A DNA stretch of 42,032 bases from an uncultured Clostridia bacterium (lineage in GTDB: Bacteria; Bacillota; Clostridia; Christensenellales; Aristaeellaceae). Under the pieces are notes generated by a model. The model saw only the letters and a list, made by a program, of their open reading frames with translations. It was not told the origin of the DNA and ran no database searches. The DNA lies in the NCBI GenBank assembly GCA_937906775.1, contig CALCUD010000019.1:1-42032 (forward strand), read 5' to 3'. The translations under genes and the position numbers were made by a program. This document shows, in pieces, positions 17,876 to 25,663 of this stretch; within the stretch, counting starts at the first letter, position 1, and each line of letters starts with the position of its first letter.

Positions 17876-18823
17876 TCATATGTCGGCTTCGATCACGGTT
17901 CCGGTTTCACCCTTTACCGCCTGACGGGCCTTGTGCAGCAAAGTGATCAGCGCGGTGCGGCCTGGGGCGCTCCGCGCAAACATACAGGCAGCCTGAACTT
18001 TCGGCAGCATGGAACCCGGCGCGAACTGACCTTCCGCGGCATAAGCCTCGGCTTCCGAGACGGTCATTCTGTCCAGACAGCGTTCTTCCGGCGTATTGAA
18101 GTTGATCGCGACTTTTTCCACTGCCGTCAGGATGATCAGTCGGTCCGCGTCAGTCTGCTCGGCGAGCAGTTCGGCGGCGAAATCCTTGTCGATGACGGCT
18201 GCGGCGCCTTTCAGGTGGTGACCCTCCGTATGATATACGGGAATGCCGCCTCCGCCGCACGCGACTACGATCTGTCCTGCGTTGACAAGATCCAGCACCG
18301 TTGCTTTTTCAATAATATTCACCGGCTTCGGGGAAGCGACGACCCGGCGCCATCCGCGCCCGGCATCCTCCATGATATCATAGCCGCGCTCAGCTTTCAG
18401 CTTCAGGGCTTCCGATTCGGTCATGAAAGCGCCGATCGGTTTTGTCGGATGCGCGAAAGCCGGATCATCGGGGTCGACTTCTATTTGTGTCAGCACAGTG
18501 GAGACAGCCCGGGAAATTCCCCGATCCAGGAGTTCTTCCCGCAGGGCGTTCTGAATGTCATATCCGATATAGGCCTGACTCATGGCAACACAGACGCTGA
18601 GCGGCGTAGGCACAATCCGGTCAGGCTCTGAACGGGTCAACGCGGTAAAGGCTTTTTGAATCATTCCCACCTGAGGACCGTTTCCGTGGGCGATCATGAT
18701 ATCCCATCCGTCCTCTGCCAGATCGGCGATGACCTTTGCGGTCTGCCGGACAGCAATCATCTGTTCCGGAAGATTTGTACCGAGAGCGTTACCGCCCAGG
18801 GCGATGACAACCCGCTTACCCAT
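17876..18823 (-). CDS. yqeA: Carbamate kinase (YqeA-like)
   Basis: A 315-residue amino-acid kinase fold enzyme matching carbamate kinase: ALGGNALG (residues 8-15), IAHGNGPQVG (about 45-54), and GWRRVVASPKP, followed by VACGGGGIPV. In the fermentative direction it converts carbamoyl phosphate and ADP to ATP, carbon dioxide and ammonia. It follows the carbamoyltransferase ygeW by 21 bases, so the pair likely captures energy from carbamoyl groups stripped from a purine intermediate. This is a separate function from arginine deiminase pathway carbamate kinase, although the reaction is the same. The start has AGAGAGG upstream. Confidence 0.93.
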   Translation of the reverse strand: MGKRVVIALGGNALGTNLPEQMIAVRQTAKVIADLAEDGWDIMIAHGNGPQVGMIQKAFTALTRSEPDRIVPTPLSVCVAMSQAYIGYDIQNALREELLDRGISRAVSTVLTQIEVDPDDPAFAHPTKPIGAFMTESEALKLKAERGYDIMEDAGRGWRRVVASPKPVNIIEKATVLDLVNAGQIVVACGGGGIPVYHTEGHHLKGAAAVIDKDFAAELLAEQTDADRLIILTAVEKVAINFNTPEERCLDRMTVSEAEAYAAEGQFAPGSMLPKVQAACMFARSAPGRTALITLLHKARQAVKGETGTVIEADI

Positions 18824-18844
18824 TCCCAGCCCTCTCTTTCCGGA

Positions 18845-20044
18845 TCACAATGAAAGTTGACGTTTCTGCGCCCGTTCTTCCAATTGTTTCAGCATCGTGG
18901 CGGGATCCCTGACCTTGGCCAGGAAAATCATGGCGGCAATGATATAGGGCTTATAGCTGGCCTGTTTGTAGAGAGGCGTGCGGTAACGGTCAAAGACAGA
19001 ACCGTCGACTTCGCCCTCTTTGCAGGAAACGCCGGAGATATCCGCCGGCAGACAGTGCAGATAGAGCGCTTTGCCGTCTCTGGTCAGCTTCATCATTTCC
19101 TCGGAACAGGTCCAGTCCTTATGCGTCGCGTTCTGGGCCAGCATCTCTTTTTCCAGCGCTTTGATCCCGTCGGAATCACCCGCGGCGTACAGACCGGTGC
19201 GTCGTTCCATCATGGCATAGGAGGCCCAGCTCTTCGGATAGACGATGTCCGCGTCTTTGAAAGCCTCTTCCATACTCGTGACTTTGCGGAAGGATCCGCC
19301 CGACTTTTCGGCATTTTTTTCGGCAACTTCCAGCGTTTCGGGCATCACGTCATATCCTTCGGGGTGAGCAAGAACAACATCCATTCCGAAACGGGTCATC
19401 AGACCGATCACTCCCTGGGGAACGGACAGCGGCTTGCCGTAGCTGGGGGAATATGCCCAGGTCATCGCGATTTTTTTGCCTTTCAGGTTTTCCACGCCGC
19501 CGAATTCATGGATGATATGCAGCATGTCGGCCATGACTTGTGTGGGATGATCTATATCACACTGGAGGTTGACAAGGGTCGGCTTCTGTTCCAGAACGCC
19601 GTCGCGGTGTCCTTCCGTGACGGCATTCACCACCTGGTGCATGTAGGCGTTGCCTTTGCCGATATACATATCGTCGCGGATCCCGATGACATCCGCCATG
19701 AAGGAAATCATGTTCGCGGTTTCACGGACTGTTTCGCCATGCGCGATCTGGCTTTTGCCTTCGTCCAGATCCTGAACCTCAAGACCCAGCAGATTGCAGG
19801 CGGAGGCAAAGGAAAAACGGGTCCGGGTCGAATTGTCCCGGAACAGGCTGACGCCCAGCCCGCTTTCAAAAATCCTGACGGAGATGTTGTTTTCACGCAT
19901 ATAGCGGAGCGCGTCCGCGACGGTAAAAACGGCTTCGATCTCTTCATCGGTTTTTTCCCAGGTGAGGAAAAAATCGCCTTCGTACATCTCTTTGAAATGG
20001 AGTATATTCAGTTTATCGATGTAGGATTGAAGTTTCGCGTCCAT
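18845..20044 (-). CDS. ygeW: YgeW family putative carbamoyltransferase
   Basis: A 399-residue aspartate/ornithine carbamoyltransferase-fold protein, near the 396 residues of E. coli YgeW. The carbamoyl phosphate site is STRTR (residues 72-76), and HPTQVMAD and LHCLPAD are also intact. The amino-acid side of the pocket differs from ornithine and aspartate enzymes, and the natural acceptor of YgeW is not established. In this pathway it is thought to run in reverse, phosphorolysing an ureido compound to carbamoyl phosphate for YqeA. The start at 20044 has AAGGAGG seven bases upstream; the longer frame starting at 20125 runs into ygfK and lacks such a site. Confidence 0.92.
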   Translation of the reverse strand: MDAKLQSYIDKLNILHFKEMYEGDFFLTWEKTDEEIEAVFTVADALRYMRENNISVRIFESGLGVSLFRDNSTRTRFSFASACNLLGLEVQDLDEGKSQIAHGETVRETANMISFMADVIGIRDDMYIGKGNAYMHQVVNAVTEGHRDGVLEQKPTLVNLQCDIDHPTQVMADMLHIIHEFGGVENLKGKKIAMTWAYSPSYGKPLSVPQGVIGLMTRFGMDVVLAHPEGYDVMPETLEVAEKNAEKSGGSFRKVTSMEEAFKDADIVYPKSWASYAMMERRTGLYAAGDSDGIKALEKEMLAQNATHKDWTCSEEMMKLTRDGKALYLHCLPADISGVSCKEGEVDGSVFDRYRTPLYKQASYKPYIIAAMIFLAKVRDPATMLKQLEERAQKRQLSL

Positions 20045-20063
20045 AGACGGACCTCCTTTTTTT

Positions 20064-22925
20064 TCAGTCTCCCAGCCAAAGGCCGGCGAGCTTCGGATCA
20101 TCCGGATCCGTTTCAAATACTTCACTGTTCAGCCGGACAAGTACACGACCGTCGGAAAGCGGGACATAACCCTGATTCTCCGGAGTTTCCGCAAAAGTTT
20201 CGCGCGTGTCAAACCGGGTCCATTTATCACGGAACGGTTTTCCACTATAGGGACAGAACATTGCGCAGTTTCCGCATTCGTTACACAGCCGGTCAAGATG
20301 AACGATAACGGGCTTTCCGTCCGCCATCCGGATCACATTCGCACGATTCGGGCAGACATCCACACAGCTTTCACAAACCCGGGAACAGCCGAGACACCGG
20401 CTGGCGTCGTCCTCGTCGCAGTTGTCACAGAGAACGGCGCGGCGGGGACGGTAAAGCTTCGCGTCTCCCTCCGGCTCATAATGCGGGCTGATATCTCCGT
20501 CGAAAATCGCGGAAACAGCGTTCATCGCGTCAGCGATGGCTTCCACGACTGTGGCGGGACCACGGCGGGCATCGCCGATAACGGTTGCATGCGGGAATCG
20601 GGAGGACAGCGTGTCATCGACCTTTTCACCGATGGCGGCGATCAGAAGCGTGGCAGGGATCCCGGTCCGGAGCCCTGTCGATTCCGGCGAACTCCGACCG
20701 TCCGGGCCGGGAGGGCCGAGACGCATGAGCTGACATGTAAGAACGCCTGCATGCCACTTTTCAGGAGAAAGAAGTTCCATGAAGCGGATCCCTTCCTCGC
20801 CGGTGAGCTTCAATTCATCTTCATCGGCAGGCATCTGCCGCACGGAGCGGCGATAGACGATCCGGACCTCCTCAACGCCGGGGAGCCGTCTGGCGACACG
20901 GGCTGCATCCATCGCGGTATTGCCTCCTCCGATCACGGTGACGCTGCGTCCGGGAGAAAGCGTTTCCGGCGCATGCTTTGCGGCACGGAGAAAATCAACC
21001 GCGTCCATGGCTTCGCCTTCCTCCAGACGAAGCGTACCGTGCTTTTCAGCGCCGACGGCAAGCAGAACGTGATCAAAGTCTTCCACATCAGCCTCTGAAA
21101 TGATCTCAGTGTTCAGATGGATGGTGACGCCTGCCTTTTCAAGCAAACGGATATCCTGATCGATATCACTGTCCGGGATCCGGAAGGCCGGGATGACATG
21201 CCGGACCACGCCGCCGAGACTTCCGCTCTTTTCAAACAGCGTGACGCGGGCGCCTTTTCTTGCCGCAAAGAAAGCTGCGGACACGCCTGCCGGCCCTCCG
21301 CCGATGACAGCGATCTTCGGTCCGCATTTTTCGAAAACAGGTATGGAAGCGAGATAATCCTCGAATCCGTTGACTGCTGCCTGATATTTCATATCGCGGA
21401 TCTGAACGGATTCTTCATAGAAGACGCGGGTACAGGCAGTCTGACAGAAATGTGTGCAGATCCGTCCCGTGATATGGGGGAGCGGGTTCCGCTCGCAGAT
21501 GATCTGCATGGCGCCGAGCCAGTCGCCTTCCGCAACGCGTTCAAGATAGGCCGGAATATCCTGACGGATCGGACACGCCTCCCGGCAGCCGGCGAGGAAG
21601 CAATCCTTCAGCGGGGCTTTCCCTGCCGCGCGGGGACGCGGTATGGTCTTGAGCGGTTTCATATAATGCGGATCCGCGGATACCTTATCCGCAAGCCCGG
21701 TAAGACTGCTGACATTGACTCCGGACCATTCTTCCGGTATGCCGGACGCGATAGCGATCTGACGCATCCGATTGTAGCCGCCGGGTTTCAGCAACGTGGT
21801 CGCTACAGTGACAGGCCAGATTCCGCATTTGACAAGAGCACGGATATTGAACGCATCCGCTCCGCCGGAAAAACTGACGCGAAGTTTTCCGTCAAAATCC
21901 TGCTCCAGTTTTGCCGCAAGAGAGAGCGACAAAGGATACAGCGCGCGGCCGGACATATACATTTCCGTGCCCGGCAGTTCCCCGCGGGATATTTCAACGG
22001 GGAATGTGTTGGTCAGCTTGACGCCGAAGGACAGATCCTCTTCTCCGGCCAGAGCAAGGAGCCGCCTCAGCATCGGAACAGCATCCTCATATTGCAGATC
22101 GGCTTCAAAGTGATGCCGGTCAAAGACCAGATAGTCATAACCCATCCTGTCAAGCATGGAACGGGCAAACCCGTATCCGAGCAGGGTGGGATTGCATTTG
22201 ATAAAGGTATTCAGATGCTTTTCAAGGATCAGATAGGACGCGATCCGCTCGATCTCTTCCGGCGGGCATCCGTGGAGCGTCGAGAGGGTGATGGAGTTGC
22301 AGACCTTGGGGGAAATCCCGCGGATATAGGCTTCATCAACGTTATCAAACAGTCCGGTGTGAGACAGCGCCCAGGACATGCACTCCTGCCAAACCGCGGT
22401 GCCGGACGCGTCTTTCATTCCTTCGATATACGCGTCGACTTTGGGGGAACGGATGCCTTCCAAATCGTATCCGACGCTCATGTTGATGATGAATCCGTTG
22501 GGATCGCCGAAACCGAACTCCGTTGAAATGAGTTTCATCGCAAACCAGGCTTTGACATATTCCGCCAGTGCCTGGGGAACGGTCAGCTCCGTGGACCATT
22601 CGACGTTGTACCCCTCGTCTTCTGCACAGATGCAGGGACGCTGGATACATTTCACCATGTCTTCGCCGTCTGTTTTCTGAACGGTTTTGACTTCAAAGAA
22701 ACGTGCGCCGGCGGCATAGGCGGCCAGAATGTTCTGAGCCATCTGGGTATGGGGCCCCGCCGCTGGACCGACAGGAGTTTCCAGACGTTCCCCGAAGATC
22801 CGGAGTTCAGGCCCGTCAGCCCGGTACAGCTGGCGGACGCCGAAAACAGATCCCTGCTCACGATATTCCCGGAGCAATGATGACATCAGTTCAGCGAATG
22901 ACAGGGGATTCATCCGTTCAGACAT
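20064..22925 (-). CDS. ygfK: YgfK family Fe-S flavoprotein (putative selenate reductase subunit)
   Basis: A 953-residue multidomain protein. The first 430 residues form a dihydropyrimidine/dihydroorotate dehydrogenase-like barrel region. A GltD-like Fe-S helical domain (CREACPIRQDIPAYL, about residue 448; CTHFCQTACTR) follows. Next is an NAD(P)/FAD domain (VIGGGPAGVSAAFF near 538; second dinucleotide motif VIGGGNTAMDAARVA). C-terminal clusters are CLGCSRVCESCVDVCP and CNECGNCAMFCP (about 840-895). It probably moves electrons between NAD(P)H and a ring-reducing or hydroxylating partner. Its historical label comes from selenate reduction in E. coli, but it is one of the genes required for anaerobic urate use. 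E. coli YgfK is about 80 residues longer. It lies between ssnA and ygeW with GAGGGAG before the start. Confidence 0.9.
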   Translation of the reverse strand: MSERMNPLSFAELMSSLLREYREQGSVFGVRQLYRADGPELRIFGERLETPVGPAAGPHTQMAQNILAAYAAGARFFEVKTVQKTDGEDMVKCIQRPCICAEDEGYNVEWSTELTVPQALAEYVKAWFAMKLISTEFGFGDPNGFIINMSVGYDLEGIRSPKVDAYIEGMKDASGTAVWQECMSWALSHTGLFDNVDEAYIRGISPKVCNSITLSTLHGCPPEEIERIASYLILEKHLNTFIKCNPTLLGYGFARSMLDRMGYDYLVFDRHHFEADLQYEDAVPMLRRLLALAGEEDLSFGVKLTNTFPVEISRGELPGTEMYMSGRALYPLSLSLAAKLEQDFDGKLRVSFSGGADAFNIRALVKCGIWPVTVATTLLKPGGYNRMRQIAIASGIPEEWSGVNVSSLTGLADKVSADPHYMKPLKTIPRPRAAGKAPLKDCFLAGCREACPIRQDIPAYLERVAEGDWLGAMQIICERNPLPHITGRICTHFCQTACTRVFYEESVQIRDMKYQAAVNGFEDYLASIPVFEKCGPKIAVIGGGPAGVSAAFFAARKGARVTLFEKSGSLGGVVRHVIPAFRIPDSDIDQDIRLLEKAGVTIHLNTEIISEADVEDFDHVLLAVGAEKHGTLRLEEGEAMDAVDFLRAAKHAPETLSPGRSVTVIGGGNTAMDAARVARRLPGVEEVRIVYRRSVRQMPADEDELKLTGEEGIRFMELLSPEKWHAGVLTCQLMRLGPPGPDGRSSPESTGLRTGIPATLLIAAIGEKVDDTLSSRFPHATVIGDARRGPATVVEAIADAMNAVSAIFDGDISPHYEPEGDAKLYRPRRAVLCDNCDEDDASRCLGCSRVCESCVDVCPNRANVIRMADGKPVIVHLDRLCNECGNCAMFCPYSGKPFRDKWTRFDTRETFAETPENQGYVPLSDGRVLVRLNSEVFETDPDDPKLAGLWLGD

Positions 22926-22941
22926 TTGACCATCTCCCTCT

Positions 22942-24279
22942 TCAGGCGTTGATTCGGGCCCAGAGAACGGCTGCGTTCTGCCGGCAGTCGCTCAGGATTT
23001 TTTGCTTGTCCGCTCTTGTTATTTCACGGCGCCGCATCAGGATCTTACCGCCGATCACGGTATCTGTGACACAGCGGCCGGACATCCCGAACAGAATGTG
23101 GCTGTTGATGTTTCCGGCATCCATCGGCGTCGGGGGAAGGTAATCCAGAACGATCACATCACCGTGGGCGCCGGGCTTCAATATTCCAACGGGACGCTCC
23201 ATCCAGCGGGAACACAGAAGCGGATTGTTTATAAACAGCATTTCAGGAATCTCATTCCAGGCAGCGCCCGGGGAGCAGAGACTGTGCTTATGCAACAGAT
23301 TGCCCACTTTGTAGCTTTCAAGCATATCGTTGGTATATCCGTCTGTTCCCAGACAGACCCGGATTCCTTTTTCCATCATCCGCAGCGCGGGCGGGCAGCC
23401 GATCGCGTTGCCCATATTGCTTTCCGGATTGTGGACTACCGCCGTTTCCGTTTCTTTCAGCAGATCCATTTCAGATTCGCTGACATGGGTACAGTGACCG
23501 CAGACGGATTTCGGACCGAGGATACCAAAGTCGTGCAGGCGGAAAACGGGACGCTTCCCGTGTTCCTTCAGACAGGCGGTAACATCTTCAATTCCTTCCG
23601 CGACGTGAATATGGACGCCGGTTTCGGGACGCTTTGCCGACATGCATTTTTCCAGCGTTTTATCGGAAAGGGTGAACTGCGCGTGCATTCCCATCATCGC
23701 GCCCAGCATGTCGTCTTTCGGACGGGAAAGGACGTAATCCGCAAACTCCACATTTTCACGAAGAGCTTCGTCCGCTTTTTCATTTCCGTCGCGGTCGGAG
23801 ATCTCATAACAGAGATTTGCGCGGACTCCTAACGACTGAGCGCTTTCGGCAATGGCAAACAGGCTTCCTCTGACCGCACCGTAACCCGCATGGTGATCGA
23901 TCACGGTGGTGACGCCGTTTTCAATACACTCAAGCAGGAAAGCGTCGGCGCTGAGACGGGTATCTTTCAGGGACAGGTTCCGGTCAAGCGTCCACCACAT
24001 TCCTTCCAGCACATCCAGAAATCCGGCCGGATGATATCCTCGAACGCTCAGACCGCGGGCAAAGGCGGAATAAATGTGGTTATGCGCGTTAATCAGCCCG
24101 GGCATAATCACCCTGCCTTCCGCATCGAGCCATTCGGCTTCGGGGTGCTTTTCACGGAGAAGCGTTGTTTCGCCGACGGCAGAAATGATCCCGTCGTCGT
24201 CAATGAGAACGGCGCCGTCCCTGAAAAACGGAGCATCCGGATCGCGGGTAATAAGCCTTCCGTTTCCGATCAACAGCAT
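22942..24279 (-). CDS. ssnA: SsnA family aminohydrolase
   Basis: A 445-residue amidohydrolase of the guanine deaminase/AtzA superfamily, equal in length to E. coli SsnA (442). Metal ligands are His66 and His68 in NAHNHIYS, a further His in VHIHVAEG, one in VCGHCTHVSE and the Asp in CLGTDGYTND. It opens or deaminates a purine-ring intermediate; the precise reaction is not established. It follows xdhC by 14 bases and precedes ygfK by 16. The start has GGGAGG seven bases upstream. The protein is clearly distinct from the second amidohydrolase at 33968-35320. Confidence 0.92.
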   Translation of the reverse strand: MLLIGNGRLITRDPDAPFFRDGAVLIDDDGIISAVGETTLLREKHPEAEWLDAEGRVIMPGLINAHNHIYSAFARGLSVRGYHPAGFLDVLEGMWWTLDRNLSLKDTRLSADAFLLECIENGVTTVIDHHAGYGAVRGSLFAIAESAQSLGVRANLCYEISDRDGNEKADEALRENVEFADYVLSRPKDDMLGAMMGMHAQFTLSDKTLEKCMSAKRPETGVHIHVAEGIEDVTACLKEHGKRPVFRLHDFGILGPKSVCGHCTHVSESEMDLLKETETAVVHNPESNMGNAIGCPPALRMMEKGIRVCLGTDGYTNDMLESYKVGNLLHKHSLCSPGAAWNEIPEMLFINNPLLCSRWMERPVGILKPGAHGDVIVLDYLPPTPMDAGNINSHILFGMSGRCVTDTVIGGKILMRRREITRADKQKILSDCRQNAAVLWARINA

Positions 24280-24293
24280 ATCAAACCCTCCCG

Positions 24294-24782
24294 TCAGTCA
24301 GCGAACTTTGAAGCTCTGGCTTCGCGGACAGCACGCTCGAGCGCATTCAGGATGTTTTCATAACCGGTACAGCGGCAGAGATGACCGGAAATCAGCTTTT
24401 TTAATTCTTCCCGGGAATAATTCTTTCCGCTCTCAACGATCTCGACCGCGCTCATGATGATACCGGGCGTGCAGAAGCCGCACTGAACGGCGGCTTCGTC
24501 CACAAACGCCTGCTGGATGGGACTCAGTTCACCTGTATGGGTTTTCAGACCTTCAACGGTCAGAATGTGTTTTCCTTCCGCCCACAGGGCCAGATAAAGG
24601 CAGGTATCCACGGCGCGGCCATCGATCAATACGGTGCAGGCACCGCATTCGCCGACTTCACAGCCGCGTTTGACGCTGGTAAGCCCGAGCCGGTTCCGAA
24701 GGACTTCGAGCAAAGGCTCGCCCTCTTCAATGCCCAAAGAAACCTTTCGGCCGTTGACGGTCATATTCAATGTTCTGATCAC
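24294..24782 (-). CDS. xdhC: Xanthine dehydrogenase [2Fe-2S] subunit
   Basis: A 162-residue iron-sulfur subunit (E. coli XdhC is 159). The plant-type cluster ligands are Cys41, 46, 49, 61 and the second cluster ligands Cys101, 104, 136, 138. It relays electrons from the molybdenum site of XdhA to the FAD of XdhB. The start codon is GTG, with GGAGGT eight bases upstream, and shares bases with the xdhB stop (GTGA). It should not be confused with the unrelated XdhC chaperone of other bacteria. Confidence 0.93.
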   Translation of the reverse strand: MIRTLNMTVNGRKVSLGIEEGEPLLEVLRNRLGLTSVKRGCEVGECGACTVLIDGRAVDTCLYLALWAEGKHILTVEGLKTHTGELSPIQQAFVDEAAVQCGFCTPGIIMSAVEIVESGKNYSREELKKLISGHLCRCTGYENILNALERAVREARASKFAD

Positions 24783-25663
24783 AGCAATTCACCTCCGGCT
24801 CTGATGACGGCCTGTTCCGCAGCGCGCTCCAGCAGAACGCGCGTCAGATGCAGGCGGAATTCCCTGGACGCGCGCCAGCTGCTTCGCGGGTTTACGGCAG
24901 CAAGGACCCGATCCGCCATTCCGGCGACGGTATCATGCGAAACAGGCTGACATTCGGCGGACTTTTCCGCTTCCGGGCAACGCATGGGCGTTGGCCCCGC
25001 AACGCCGTAGGCAATGCGGACGCGCTCAAAGATCTTTTTGTCGGGAGAAAGCTTCACCGTGACCGCGCAGCCGAGCGTGGAAATCTCCATGGCGTTGCGT
25101 TTGCCGTATTTGATGTACTGGCCGGATACTCCTGCATAACTTTCTTTCGGGATCCGGATCTCACACAGAATTTCGTCGCGGGCGCGGACTGTTTTTCCGG
25201 GTCCCGTGTAGAATTCGGAGATCGGAACGATCCGCCCGCCTTCCGGACCGCGGAGAAGAAGCAGTGCTTCCAGAGCAAACAGGGAAGGGGCGCTGTCTGC
25301 TGAAGTAACGCCGTTACAAATATTACCTCCCACGGTTCCCACATTGCGGATCTGCGGCGAACCGACCTGATCGACCGCTTCGCCCAGGATGGGGATATAT
25401 TTCTGAATAACGGGATGACCGGTGATATCCGTGAAACAGGTACCGGCTCCGATGACAACCGTACCGTCCTCTTCCAGCCGGATCCCTTTCAATTCCGCGA
25501 TATCATGGATAGAAACAAAGTCCGATCCGGCATATTTTCCGTCGCGGTTTGCGACCCATACGTCAGTACCGCCGGAAACAATCATACTGTTTTCATTTTC
25601 ATGCAGGGCACGGATGGCATCTTCAATATCTGCGGCCGGATAAACGGAACCGACATCAAACAT
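24779..25663 (-). CDS. xdhB: Xanthine dehydrogenase FAD subunit
   Basis: A 294-residue CO dehydrogenase-type FAD-binding subunit (E. coli XdhB is 292). Features are ENSMIVSGGTDVW near residue 30, IGAGTCFTDI and VGTVGGNICNGVTSADSAP around 105-125, the FAD-binding signature. It passes electrons to an acceptor, normally NAD. It overlaps xdhA by 8 bp upstream and xdhC by 4 bp downstream, so the three subunits are co-translated. AGGAGG precedes the start by nine bases. Confidence 0.93.
   Translation of the reverse strand: MFDVGSVYPAADIEDAIRALHENENSMIVSGGTDVWVANRDGKYAGSDFVSIHDIAELKGIRLEEDGTVVIGAGTCFTDITGHPVIQKYIPILGEAVDQVGSPQIRNVGTVGGNICNGVTSADSAPSLFALEALLLLRGPEGGRIVPISEFYTGPGKTVRARDEILCEIRIPKESYAGVSGQYIKYGKRNAMEISTLGCAVTVKLSPDKKIFERVRIAYGVAGPTPMRCPEAEKSAECQPVSHDTVAGMADRVLAAVNPRSSWRASREFRLHLTRVLLERAAEQAVIRAGGELL

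Noticed and set aside
20045..20125. Longer ygeW start at 20125
   Set aside because: It overlaps the end of ygfK, has no ribosome site, and the 399-residue form from 20044 matches E. coli YgeW length.
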